47,000 bases of DNA from Terriglobia bacterium (GCA_020072645.1 JAIQGK010000027.1:1-47000), one strand, 5' to 3'. Numbered from the stretch's first letter, positions 30,201 through 36,416 are shown. Notes: a model not told the origin generated them from the sequence alone. Program-made: numbers and translations.

Positions 30201-30909
30201 CGTTCTCAAGTCCGCCACCGGCGACAAGAACGCGCGCATGGTTCGCTCCGGCGCTTCGGCTGTGCCGTCGGCAATCCAGCAGGTAGTCAAGGGACAAAGA
30301 GAACCGGGCGACCTGGTGACCGCTTCGCTCACACCGAACCCACTGCTCAAGACCGGCGCGGAAATAGCGCTCAACCGGGACTCTTATACCGGAAGCAAGG
30401 TTTACGACGAACACGATTCGGGCCTGAACATCCTCAGCGATATCGGTATGCACGCGGTGGCCCCACTCGGGCCAGTGCAGCAGGTCAAGAACGCCAGCCA
30501 CCAGGACCAACCGACGCGCAATTTCCTGCTCTCTCAGGGTGGCATTACCTTCCCGAAATACGAATCACAGACACCGGCGCAAAAGCTGATGCACGACATC
30601 ATGCGCGACAACCTATCAATCACCCCAGAGCTGCGGCGCGAGTTGCAGGACCGGCGAGATCGTATCGCCCGCGGAGAGATGAGCCAGAAGGAACGCAAGA
30701 GCCAAATGAGGAAAGCGGCTTTAGATGAATTTCAGTTCTATCTTCCGCACCTGCGCTATTCCGAGATCAAGCAAGTGTTCCACGCGGGCACACCGGAAGA
30801 GAAAGAAATTATCCGTCCGATCATGCTGAAAAAGGCGGTTCAGATTATGCGCAGCAACCCCTTCGAGGGCCAGCGCGAGGGCGCGCTAGATGCGTTCAAC
30901 GAGAAATGA
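24298..30909 (+). CDS. Giant phage polyvalent (virion-injected) protein
   Basis: A 2,203-residue protein built like the large polyvalent proteins of phages, which are packed in the virion and enter the host with the DNA. The N-terminus has four VTFGE motifs (residues 9, 22, 47, 58), then long Pro/Ala linkers. Residues about 785-870 are GGDEF-like (LKAFNDKFGYKAGNALL, then KGDEF). Residues about 960-1200 are ParB/sulfiredoxin-like, with VDKL, VVNGHHRVHLAKE and a following helical region. A small KOW/SH3-like stretch (KGGQVGTVKYVD) sits near 1340. Residues 1400-2200 resemble C-terminal polyvalent-associated domains, with one hydrophobic stretch (HMFMLGLVTFVLYELWDHVL) near 1951 and the PNPLLKTGAEIALNRD motif near 2020. 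No peptidoglycan hydrolase or polymerase motif was seen. Catalysis by any module is unproven. Confidence 0.8.
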   Translation: MADPQGGAVTFGEEDLDEQSPVTFGESDISQEHPPAAKSAQRTSRAVTFGEHEIDKPVTFGEEEISGSDAQRFPYADAAGKLHTASHSQSDDEIWKDVQADKAKSLPAKTTPLGGNPLGPGSVGYKTPAPAPPRPQLRFTDVWYPRVSTEAQAGAARTSSPRATASKAAGMPVADVAGKPQEPQGEVTYDRGGLPHQNEAVPEAAGWKDPLLHIATFPEPLASGLSDIYQASPGVTGLRPAPLPQPHEPKPLTVLKNGKWVRNPELDAAPPAPVTIPDTGRGDPHVPRTPEEQSAYERYKQQSVRGVSEVVDAAGRAGMVFAPAAAIESPIATGLDLAAGTVLSPLAGKAAHKLGATPEEEDLARTLAFFIPSARIAARGIGLKTAKLESPQGDFSAAEALGGRVKAGIARTPDMTSGRVKIGGTQFEVNVPRNGGRGAEMPPAISENVPVSPNDTPGTQTELRTVPVPSGGSSSLNVSVPVERTITPQAVTSAAKTHRDAVNAMVQANATETIAKNVVAGRPAVPPAPALPPTPSQQFGNKLDGSHIAAMAQVIASHPPAQRDALIDEAHSNLSRWISDNGKVFIDGKIHIVRNPDQADVLAAKLVNEAVAKHDRATSSAAQQPAQESTSAPAPVPAPVPAQPMQQFLRTTRPTPKPAATSPVSVGQQPTTQNLTGNEGSRGEVIPPSPGQSVAKPEARDVVATGEKQAPIIEGNNPKEIQQFAEQDIQPDRRTNLTERKRVADMNPEEMARELHTSRLDNGDGTHTEMPIPNGRAFHDAPASPAVAMSDSDGLKAFNDKFGYKAGNALLVAKGEAAKEAGLDAYHQKGDEFLYHGESPEQLKTGLEKAREILKNRTISVEQPDGKVLKFKGADFSYGTGTDLAGAEKGLHAHKESREASGERKRGELRSITQVGSEPGKEDHGGTQKTAAEVAPQTFHKSEIEHELPEGVPAKGQAGRVPVDKLVLEPKRFQYKMNVNEKGVTNLLSGRRWNDELAGVVSVWRDPKDGKLYVVNGHHRVHLAKENHVPDLLVRHLNVDTAEEARSRGALQNIAEGRGTAVDAAKFFRDTGMGPEQLDKQGISLGEATAANGLALSKLDPSIFEKVATGKMSEGRGVAIGQATDDPAHQEAIVKLLDKREAQGKNVTEATVAELARFVASSGNRTVEQGGLFGANQQIHSLALEKAEISAYIKQQIAKERRVFSAVSSESKAQALQTIEGQSIKASENRQVAEAAAQAEEAYNKLSSYAGPVNEALDNAARELASGYHKPQDIKSRAYATVREEIRKTLSGGNDASAGRLQGRPAVGAEPKEADVRQQGSVSPGNAPALPQKGDTVTLKGGQVGTVKYVDPQMGVVRIQLASGETKTFPLRDVVTSGNRSGEAGFARMDVPSTLAKAALRRLLEPSDETKIARSVDDRLFDLEKHYEADVLRAKKLLESITTTPADQEAIYHHIEDPSSPVTPSQQRFIDEYINPLNDASRQMRATLNGLGVPVGEAPPGYIHRIVQGRASQLGRATAGKKGTGKGNVLSKHASSLQRRQMFAAERTGNEQLPLSDEQRGPNRIVVHRGDGKITGFQDGEGFEFAKDKPGLNVGDTFKDKDGDEWTLTQATTKEIEQHTNLRYYKNALATSIADYLQLRRAERAVDALEAMKEDPEFQRMAFKSNHGDMPPEGWRPTTLPQFMGWSFEPRTAEVLERYARQMHGEPYTVLDRIGNFMTASLLLNPVRHIFNIANHWLVERGVSGNFNPLAWPKAAQAGIRAIKAVTTQNEDFLDALDQGAPMMSHRQDLQQLHQKLYELLLEHLESDHTDREKIAQFVGLEPKNARDHGLLSNAARISGFRLLDNMRLYGQRTMWMSNDIFMLQSAYEKQLRDPNLSFKDAMAQVAKHIPDYRVPDRVMNSKRLSDVMRHPLLTIFSRYHYGVWKSYGQMLRETFSPDSSLKDRARGIDHMFMLGLVTFVLYELWDHVLKSATGDKNARMVRSGASAVPSAIQQVVKGQREPGDLVTASLTPNPLLKTGAEIALNRDSYTGSKVYDEHDSGLNILSDIGMHAVAPLGPVQQVKNASHQDQPTRNFLLSQGGITFPKYESQTPAQKLMHDIMRDNLSITPELRRELQDRRDRIARGEMSQKERKSQMRKAALDEFQFYLPHLRYSEIKQVFHAGTPEEKEIIRPIMLKKAVQIMRSNPFEGQREGALDAFNEK
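26930..27100 (+). CDS. Nested 56-codon ORF inside the polyvalent gene (shifted frame)
   Basis: ATG at 26930 opens a 56-codon frame shifted by one base from the surrounding gene, with GGGAG about 14 bases upstream. The product is polar and Lys/Glu/Pro-rich at the start and ends in a protein-like segment (SFEALLRLDPNQVKKITVEP). The main frame over the same bases reads as a featureless linker between the GGDEF-like and ParB-like modules, so the base sequence may be constrained by the nested frame. It could be a chance open frame. Confidence 0.4.
   Translation: MAQEPISQEQKKDSTPTRNPEKPAENENVGSFEALLRLDPNQVKKITVEPKKPPQK
28094..28264 (+). CDS. Second nested 56-codon ORF inside the polyvalent gene (same shifted frame)
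   Basis: GTG at 28094 is preceded by AGGGAG with seven bases between, a good ribosome site, and opens a 56-codon frame in the same shifted phase as the ORF at 26930-27100. It contains a plausible helix (SPEAMTRVLDDFKEGQRLEQ) and has the same design: polar Pro/Lys/Glu-rich start, one helix, basic tail. It covers the linker after the ParB-like region of the host gene. The equal length and phase of the two nested frames make chance less likely, but expression is not shown. Confidence 0.45.
   Translation: MDTTNRKTSNPEPTPQSERKYEKLSPEAMTRVLDDFKEGQRLEQSLKKPTSGSKVQ
29175..29291 (+). repeat. 117-base exact repeat, copy within the polyvalent gene
   Basis: These 117 bases (starting GAACGCGCTGGCGACTTCCA) are identical to 39928-40044. 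Here they encode part of the polyvalent protein (LQLRRAERAVDALEAMKEDP and flanks). Confidence 0.95.
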
Positions 30910-32630
30910 CGGCCACCGAGAAGCCGATTCCAAAACGAGGTAAAGCAAAGCCAATGAAACTTTTACGAATGATCCTAAGCGGTGTACTGATCGCGCTTTC
31001 TGTGCTGAACGCCCAGGCGGGAACCATCAACGGAGTCATTCAAACGCCATCCGGTGGCCCAATCCGCAACGGCACGTTGACCCTGACACTTAACCAAGTC
31101 GCCAACGTCCCTGGCACAGCGCAAGTTGTAGCCCAGCAGGTGCAATGCTTCACCGATAACTTCGGCAACCTTGTAGGCGAGCCCGATCAAACTGCGGCGC
31201 CAAGCGGCACTGCAACTCCTGGGCCTGGAACGCTGGCGGCCGGAACTTACTTTGTAAAGACAGCGATTCAGGACGCAAGCGGAGTCAGCAACGTGTCGCC
31301 GGAAGCAAGTTTTATTTTGAGCGGGCCGGGAACGCTGATCGTAAACGCGCCTGGGACGCAGCCAGCCAACGCGACCGGCTTTCGCGTTTACATTGGCGCC
31401 ACCAGCGGAAGCGAGACGCTACAGGGCACCGTGACCGGAACGCCGGGGACCTGGGCAAACTTCTCACAGGCTGCGGCACTCTCTGCTGGGTCGGCCATGC
31501 CGGTATCGAATACCACGGTCTGCACCTTCGCGTTTACCGATTCGATGATCCCCTCGACCACCTACTACACCATCAACCTGGTCAACGCGCAGGGCTCGAA
31601 GATTGCTGGCTATCCGATTAGCACCGTGCGGTTCTACGGCGGGACAAATGGAAGCGTGAACGTATCGAACGGCTGGCCCATCAGTTTTGGCGGCACGATT
31701 TACCCGACTCCGATTATCAGCACGCCTGCGGCGAATGCAACACAGAGCATTGCGGGTGGGCTTGATCTAGGGACGTTTCCCATGAAGTTCGGGGATTCCG
31801 TGATGCCGGAAGAGTCCACGCCAACATGCTCATCCGGAGCTACGGCCTGCATGTACAACGATTCCACGCTGCATCGGCCTGAGTTTATTAACAGCGGGAC
31901 ACGTTCAGCGATTGCGATGTTGAACGATTCCCTGGCATCGTTTACCGGGACATTCACATCCGCGCAGCTTGCGGCATTGGTGACGGATGAAACCGGCACC
32001 GGGCCTCTGGTATTCGCCAACGGCGGGACGATTGCACCGACCAGCGTGACGACTGGGCAGATCATTCAACCAGCAGCCACCGCGCTCACGATCAAAGATA
32101 ATCAGGGCGGGACTCGGTTCTCAATCCCATCAGGCGGCGTGCTGCAAGCAATATTAAACAATACGAGCCTCATGGGGGCATCAAACAGTAACGCGGTCAC
32201 GCTTCTCAATGCTCAATTTATTTTGGGTGCCACTACAGGCAACGCAACCGACCAGCCTCTCTATACCTACAGTTTGCCAGCCAACACGCTAGGTGCAGGA
32301 AAAGGAATCAGGATAATCTTCGATGTACTTATCAATGCTGCTGCAACCACATTTAAACTCAGCTTCGGCGGCTCCAATATTTACAATTTCACGACGAATG
32401 CGGCAAACGAGCAGGTAACAGGAGAGGTTTTAATATTCAACAATGCCGGGGTGACAAACGCGCAGACATTCCTAGCACGTCCCGCCATTGGTGGCACTTC
32501 TATTTTTGGCACCACATCCGGGGCGCTGGCAATCGCGACAACCGGTAGCGTAACAATTACGCTCACCGGAAACTGCGCTGCCGCGAATACCATGACGCCC
32601 CAGATGTGGACTGTTGAGCTTATTCAGTAA
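30906..32630 (+). CDS. Secreted beta-rich appendage/tail-fibre-like protein
   Basis: A 574-residue protein whose ATG overlaps the polyvalent gene stop (ATGA). A second in-frame ATG at 30954 behind GAGGT would start directly at a Sec-type signal peptide (MKLLRMILSGVLIALSVLNA), so either start may be used. The N-terminal half contains prealbumin or Ig-like strands (TINGVIQTPSGGPIRNG). The middle has LVTDETGTGPLVFANGG, a phrase very common in phage tail-fibre and collagen-like proteins. The C-terminal ~150 residues (GKGIRIIFDVLINAAAT to the end) look like a beta-sandwich found in phage appendages. A signal peptide on such a protein is unusual. The receptor-binding role is inferred. Confidence 0.65.
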   Translation: MTATEKPIPKRGKAKPMKLLRMILSGVLIALSVLNAQAGTINGVIQTPSGGPIRNGTLTLTLNQVANVPGTAQVVAQQVQCFTDNFGNLVGEPDQTAAPSGTATPGPGTLAAGTYFVKTAIQDASGVSNVSPEASFILSGPGTLIVNAPGTQPANATGFRVYIGATSGSETLQGTVTGTPGTWANFSQAAALSAGSAMPVSNTTVCTFAFTDSMIPSTTYYTINLVNAQGSKIAGYPISTVRFYGGTNGSVNVSNGWPISFGGTIYPTPIISTPAANATQSIAGGLDLGTFPMKFGDSVMPEESTPTCSSGATACMYNDSTLHRPEFINSGTRSAIAMLNDSLASFTGTFTSAQLAALVTDETGTGPLVFANGGTIAPTSVTTGQIIQPAATALTIKDNQGGTRFSIPSGGVLQAILNNTSLMGASNSNAVTLLNAQFILGATTGNATDQPLYTYSLPANTLGAGKGIRIIFDVLINAAATTFKLSFGGSNIYNFTTNAANEQVTGEVLIFNNAGVTNAQTFLARPAIGGTSIFGTTSGALAIATTGSVTITLTGNCAAANTMTPQMWTVELIQ

Positions 32631-32632
32631 AA

Positions 32633-33694
32633 CTAAGGGATCTTTGGGCTCTCCTGAATCTTGACAACGATGTTGGCTTGCTGACTGAAAGCATTTTGGA
32701 AATGCACCTTGTTCGCATCAGGCATGATGCCGAAGCCCATGAGGATGTGATTGCCCACGGTGTACCCGCGAAAATCAGCGCAGTATCCGGTGTACGTTGT
32801 GGAGCTATCGACATCGCATGAGAGAAAAGAAAATACGTTTCCGCTGGCATCCACATCCGCAAGCGCAGCGGCATCGTTAAAGATCACGCCAGCCTGGGCA
32901 GAATTGGCAAGACGAATCAGAACGTGATCAAACTTATTAGTGTCGGAAAACCGGGAAATGTTGATTCCGTAATCCCTTGCACGGACAATTTCAACATGCC
33001 CAAAATCGTCCCATGTGACGCCCGTACTGTTGAACCCTTGAAGTATTATTCCCTTGCCTACGTTGTAAATGATGAGGCGCGGGAATGTGTTTTCCATGGC
33101 ATTTCCAGTTGTGCTTTCTAGGTTCATAGCAAGCGGAGAGTCGGCGATGCCAATGCTGAACTGACATCCGGTGATGCTATCGAGCACCATGCCGCCCAGG
33201 TTCTCAAAGTAGAAAATTACACCTGATATTTCCACGCCAGACACGGATGAGATCACGAGATCGTGATCACAAAAGATTCTGACAGGCGCGGCAGCAGCAG
33301 CGCTCATGGGCGCAAAGGCTTTATCGTTTGTCAGTTCCGGTGGAACGATTGTCCCATGCCCGATGATGCGAGTGCCGGAAGGAATGGACGCGGGGCAACC
33401 GTACTCTCCGGGCTCCAGTGTCAGTGTGACGTTACCCGCTGAAACATCAATCGGAGTCAAGCTGCCGCTCGGCACCGTTGCCGGTATCGGCGTCGGCGTG
33501 GGAGTCGGAGCGGGTGTCGCTGCCGGTGAAGGTGATGGGGTGGCGCTTGGCAGTGGAGCAGCGTGGACGGTTGAAGGACCGCCACCGCAGCCGATCAAGA
33601 CGAGGGCAAGGCCCAGGACGAACGCTTTCACTTGCATAGTTGCGGAGTGTAATCGAGAGTAGCTGGAAAGGCGAGTAAAATTCGGTGTAGCCAT
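32633..33694 (-). CDS. Lipoprotein with right-handed beta-helix-like repeats
   Basis: A 353-residue protein convergent with the preceding gene, with two bases between the stops. The ATG at 33694 has AAAGG about 12 bases upstream; an internal ATG at 33637 would give a standard lipoprotein signal with the cysteine in LVLIGCGGG and is a good alternative. A Pro/Thr/Ala-rich linker (TPAPTPTPTPIP) follows. The rest alternates short strands (VRIFCDHDLVISSVSGVEIS, GVIFYFENLGGMVLDSITGC), typical of pectate-lyase-like beta-helices such as tailspikes and surface glycan-binding proteins. No catalytic residues can be assigned. Confidence 0.65.
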   Translation of the reverse strand: MATPNFTRLSSYSRLHSATMQVKAFVLGLALVLIGCGGGPSTVHAAPLPSATPSPSPAATPAPTPTPTPIPATVPSGSLTPIDVSAGNVTLTLEPGEYGCPASIPSGTRIIGHGTIVPPELTNDKAFAPMSAAAAAPVRIFCDHDLVISSVSGVEISGVIFYFENLGGMVLDSITGCQFSIGIADSPLAMNLESTTGNAMENTFPRLIIYNVGKGIILQGFNSTGVTWDDFGHVEIVRARDYGINISRFSDTNKFDHVLIRLANSAQAGVIFNDAAALADVDASGNVFSFLSCDVDSSTTYTGYCADFRGYTVGNHILMGFGIMPDANKVHFQNAFSQQANIVVKIQESPKIP

Positions 33695-33732
33695 TGTGCT
33701 GAGGTGTCCTTTTCACCTTGGTACTTTGGTTA

Positions 33733-33768
33733 GGCCAGCTCGGGATGTATCAGCATTCCGGGCTGGCC
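33733..33768. other. Long stem-loop in the leader of the lipoprotein gene
   Basis: GGCCAGCTCGGGATG and CATTCCGGGCTGGCC pair over 15 positions with two wobble pairs around the loop TATCAG. It lies about 40 bases before the minus-strand lipoprotein start. On the plus strand it is followed by GTGATTGTTTTG, which is only moderately T-rich. It may be a leader structure or a terminator for transcripts from either side. Confidence 0.45.
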
Positions 33769-33857
33769 GTGATTGTTTTGGGTGATTAACTATCCGATAG
33801 TTGAGATGGTTTCCTTTCCGCGCATCATGAAGAATCAGCGGCTTACCTCTACGACTA

Positions 33858-34058
33858 TTAGCTAGTCAGTGGCACGACTGTACAACCGTCGAGCGCGGCG
33901 CTTCCTCCTTCCACGCCGGCCCGTTTGCCAATCTCGCGCAAGGTGCGGGGCGTGAAATATAGATCAAGCTCTGCGCGGTGCTGTATCAGTTCCACGATGC
34001 TGATATATCCCAATTCGCCGCCAGAGTGGCCATTGCGTAGCCTCCAATCAGGTTGCAA
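33858..34058 (-). CDS. Possible small protein of unknown function
   Basis: A 66-codon frame beginning with TTG behind GCGGGAA. The first two thirds look protein-like (GHSGGELGYISIVELIQHRA, then LYFTPRTLREIGKRAGVE), with a predicted helix-strand pattern. The end is less convincing. It is on the same strand as the lipoprotein gene. I do not recognise a family, and a chance frame remains possible. Confidence 0.3.
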   Translation of the reverse strand: MQPDWRLRNGHSGGELGYISIVELIQHRAELDLYFTPRTLREIGKRAGVEGGSAALDGCTVVPLTS

Positions 34059-34114
34059 TTCCCGCTTGGGAGTTGGTAGCTCTTGCGCGGTCAGTCTTTA
34101 ATTATCCATAGATA

Positions 34115-34142
34115 AATGAGTATGTCAAGCATATTACTCATT
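34115..34142. promoter_or_regulatory. Inverted repeat, candidate repressor operator
   Basis: AATGAGTA and TACTCATT are perfect eight-base arms separated by 12 bases, in an AT-rich intergenic stretch. The repeat ends seven bases before the -35 element of the promoter for the small basic protein gene, so a dimeric regulator bound here could control it. Confidence 0.45.
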
Positions 34143-34148
34143 ATTTAC

Positions 34149-34178
34149 TTGACTTTCATGCTTAGCTTATCGTAACAT
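34149..34178 (+). promoter_or_regulatory. Sigma-70-like promoter of the small basic protein gene
   Basis: TTGACT (34149-34154) and TAACAT (34173-34178) are separated by 18 bases. Transcription would be expected to begin at about 34184-34186, which coincides with the second in-frame ATG (34185) of the next gene, suggesting a leaderless mRNA. Confidence 0.5.
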
Positions 34179-34325
34179 ATGCCAATGGGACGTAAAACAC
34201 TGGATCCTAACGAAGCTGCTCGGATGGGACGCGAAGGCGCAAAGAATCGGAAAAAGGTGCTTAGTCCCGCGAGGCGAAAAGCAATCGCCCGGAAGGCCGC
34301 ACAGGCCAGATGGGGTAAGAAGTAA
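34179..34325 (+). CDS. 48-residue basic protein, probably leaderless
   Basis: Codes for a tiny, strongly basic protein that opens MPMGRKTLDPNEAARMGREG and ends SPARRKAIARKAAQARWGKK. The C-terminal pattern SPxRRxxIARKAAxARW is a recurring motif in short bacterial and phage proteins and probably forms one amphipathic, nucleic-acid-binding helix. No Shine-Dalgarno sequence precedes either ATG (34179 or 34185). The promoter -10 element touches the first ATG, so translation most likely starts at 34185 on a leaderless transcript, giving 46 residues. The function is unknown; a regulatory or DNA-coating role is only a guess. Confidence 0.65.
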   Translation: MPMGRKTLDPNEAARMGREGAKNRKKVLSPARRKAIARKAAQARWGKK

Positions 34326-34461
34326 AACAGCAACAAGAACGGCCAGCCCGAGAGCTACCAACTCACGAACTGACCTGAAGCGCAGCGTGGATTGGCACGC
34401 AAACACTCTGCGCAATATTATAAATCCGCGTGCCGCATCCAATGGAAAGTGAGGGAACACC

Positions 34462-35058
34462 ATGCGGCAAAACTCAGCAGTCGTCACACGTCAGAACCTA
34501 GTCACCTCATTACAAGCCACCCACCCATCAAACATCCTTGCAGGTCTATGGCTTGTCAAAGCCTTTACCGAGTCAGAATTTCACGGCGGCACCGATCCCG
34601 GAGAGGGACAGGGCCATCCGCTTTATGAAACTGCTGCGATGCTCTGGGCAGAGCTCTATTCTGGCTCTGGCCATGATGTGGAAAGCCTCAATGCAGATTT
34701 TGATTCTGTCCTTACCCGTTACACAAAAGTGCTCACTGATTTCTCTGCGTATCTCTCAACTCAAAGGCTGATCGAAGCGCAAACGGAAGTCACCCGCATT
34801 CAGGCAGGGCTTCTGCTGCCGAGATGCGCGACACTGGAAACCGCACCCGCAAAGGGTGCGGGGTGGCGCGAGTCGCTGGCCTGTGCCGTCGCTCTCGCTG
34901 GCGCGGTACTGCTCGGTTACACATGCAACGGCAAAGAGACTTGGCAATGCTTCGTTTCCCTGCTCTCGCTGCTGCTGGTAGCGGTTCCAGTCTGGAGGCT
35001 GGCGACATGGTACGGGCAGCGCCGCGCACTCGTACAGATCACGCAACCCACACGCTAA
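34462..35058 (+). CDS. Membrane-anchored protein of unknown function
   Basis: A 198-residue protein with AGGGA eight bases or so before its ATG. The first ~130 residues are soluble and mostly helical, including a likely coiled-coil stretch (VLTRYTKVLTDFSAYLSTQR) and TEVTRIQAGLLL. Two hydrophobic segments follow near residues 138-155 and 160-178 (SLACAVALAGAVLLGYTC and FVSLLSLLLVAVPVW), then a basic tail. The layout of a cytosolic or periplasmic head plus a helical hairpin at the membrane is compatible with a phage spanin, holin-associated or superinfection protein, but no family was recognised. Confidence 0.65.
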   Translation: MRQNSAVVTRQNLVTSLQATHPSNILAGLWLVKAFTESEFHGGTDPGEGQGHPLYETAAMLWAELYSGSGHDVESLNADFDSVLTRYTKVLTDFSAYLSTQRLIEAQTEVTRIQAGLLLPRCATLETAPAKGAGWRESLACAVALAGAVLLGYTCNGKETWQCFVSLLSLLLVAVPVWRLATWYGQRRALVQITQPTR

Positions 35059-35174
35059 CCAACCGGCCCCCGGCCAGCTCTCGCCCAAAGACTGCGCCGG
35101 GGGGTTTTGCCTTTGGAGATGGTGAACCATGAAAACTCGCCGTGGTAATCTTCCCAGCAGGGAGAATTGCCACC

Positions 35175-35318
35175 ATGAAAAAGACGCTACAAGTTGTCGC
35201 CCTGGCCTTTGTTCCGCTGTTCGCGGTTGCAGCCGTGAAGCCGGAAAAGGTTGTGCAGGTAGTCCAGTGGTGTTGCGGCCTGCCGTGTCCCGGCCATCCG
35301 CAATGCCCCATCAGGTAA
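35175..35318 (+). CDS. 47-residue Cys-rich secreted peptide
   Basis: A small gene with GGGAG ten bases before its ATG. The product opens with a compact signal peptide (MKKTLQVVALAFVPLFAVAA) and leaves a mature peptide of about 27 residues ending WCCGLPCPGHPQCPIR, with four cysteines in 12 positions and one histidine. It stops 19 bases before the next membrane protein gene and follows another membrane protein gene, so it belongs to the same cluster. A disulfide-bonded or metal-binding exported peptide, lysis accessory or toxin-like peptide are all possible. Confidence 0.6.
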   Translation: MKKTLQVVALAFVPLFAVAAVKPEKVVQVVQWCCGLPCPGHPQCPIR

Positions 35319-35337
35319 ACCGTGCAGGGGTGAGGTT

Positions 35338-35964
35338 ATGAACTTCGCCCTTCTCGCGCTTCACATCCTGATAGCTTCGGCTGGAACCGTCGCCGCGATC
35401 CGCGCGCGGTCCACTCGCCCAAAACTTCTACCCGCTTATCTGGCCTTTGTCGCCCTCGCCGGCATCGCTGGCGGTTTCGTCTTGCACTTCACGCCTTCAG
35501 CGTATCGGGCATTTTTCTGGCTGCTGGAAATCGCCCACAATCTCATGCTCTGCGCCGTGGCCTTAGAGATCATTGCCGACGTGCTGCCGCGCCGGTTCGT
35601 TGCGCCGTGGGCGATCTTCTTCTGCTCAAGCTTCATTCTGGCGATCTTGCGGCAGTGGCCAGAGACTTCAACACGCGCCCTGCTCAATCTCAGCATCTCA
35701 GCAACCGCAACCGCCGGGCTGCTTCTGTTGGCTTTGGCCTTCGTCTCTGAGATCACATGGCCCAAAGGTTACGCGCTGGCAACCGTAGGGCTTGCCGCCG
35801 TACTCGCTGGCAACCTGCTCCCTGAAATCCAATGGATTACCGGCACAGTGTCACCGCTGGCCTTGCAGCTTGGAGATGTGCCTGGGCTGATCGTGCTGGC
35901 GATTGCCTGCAAACTGGAACCGGCACGCCATGAAACCGGCCAAGCTCACCCAGCGCGACATTGA
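35338..35964 (+). CDS. Polytopic membrane protein of unknown function
   Basis: A 208-residue protein with GAGG shortly before the ATG. It has six or seven hydrophobic segments, for example LLALHILIASAGTVAAI at the start, LPAYLAFVALAGIAGGFVL, FFWLLEIAHNLMLCAVALEI and ATAGLLLLALAFVSEI. Family unknown. It is the last gene of the small-protein cluster and ends next to a broken DNA ligase gene. Near its 3' end another frame opens at ATG 35930 (PAKLTQRDIDEYPLP) with normal-looking codons but stops after 23 codons at 36001, as if a following phage gene had been cut off there. Confidence 0.65.
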   Translation: MNFALLALHILIASAGTVAAIRARSTRPKLLPAYLAFVALAGIAGGFVLHFTPSAYRAFFWLLEIAHNLMLCAVALEIIADVLPRRFVAPWAIFFCSSFILAILRQWPETSTRALLNLSISATATAGLLLLALAFVSEITWPKGYALATVGLAAVLAGNLLPEIQWITGTVSPLALQLGDVPGLIVLAIACKLEPARHETGQAHPARH

Positions 35965-36231
35965 CGAGTACCCGCTGCCCCGGTGTAATCGCGATTCTTG
36001 ATCTTCAGTAAGGCCGGCGCGCGATCGCTTTCCAAGTAGGTGCTGTCCCTCCAATTGGCAACGATGCACTCCATACCGGACGAACGGACCACACCCGCTG
36101 AGGGCTTCCTGCAAAATGTGCTTACGCTCGACCAGGGCCCGGCCCCTCAGATCATGGCCCTTTAGCCAGAGAAGATCGAAGGCGTCAGACTCTACTTTCG
36201 CTGCGTCCTGGAGCGGTTTGCGCCATCCAAT
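35946..36231 (-). pseudogene. Remnant of an ATP-dependent DNA ligase (LigD/LigC type)
   Basis: Read on the minus strand, codons from about 36231 to 36112 give AFDLLWLKGHDLRGRALVERK, the conserved ligase stretch after the nucleotidyltransferase core. In another frame, codons from about 36077 to 35985 give GMECIVANWRDSTY followed by LLKIKNRDYTG, matching the IVAKR-DS-Y and W-K-IKN motifs. The ~30 residues normally between these motifs are missing and a frameshift joins them, and both ends of the gene are absent. This is therefore a decayed fragment. Intact relatives act in nonhomologous end joining with Ku. It lies exactly where the phage-like block ends, and its last codons overlap that block. 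Confidence 0.75.
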
Positions 36232-36394
36232 AGAAGAGGGCGAGACAACCGTTAGTAGCGTAAGTGCTTCAAATTCAGTAATATTGCTGTACTCCCAGAT
36301 CGGATATGACGTAACCTTGGTGTTAATTTATTGATTTTGCGACTAGGTATTTTCGAAACATTTTGCTATTCTTGGGGTCTCCTAAAAGAGGATT

Positions 36395-36416
36395 TTGACC
36401 GACAAAACATTGTCAA
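36395..36416. promoter_or_regulatory. Inverted repeat upstream of the XRE-ImmA gene, candidate operator
   Basis: TTGAC and GTCAA flank 12 bases, about 65 bases before the start of the regulator gene. XRE-type proteins commonly bind such repeats at their own promoters. The arms are short, so this is tentative. Confidence 0.3.

Noticed and set aside
36116-36334. Plus-strand frame over the ligase relic
   Set aside because: The minus strand carries conserved ligase motifs, so this frame is its shadow.
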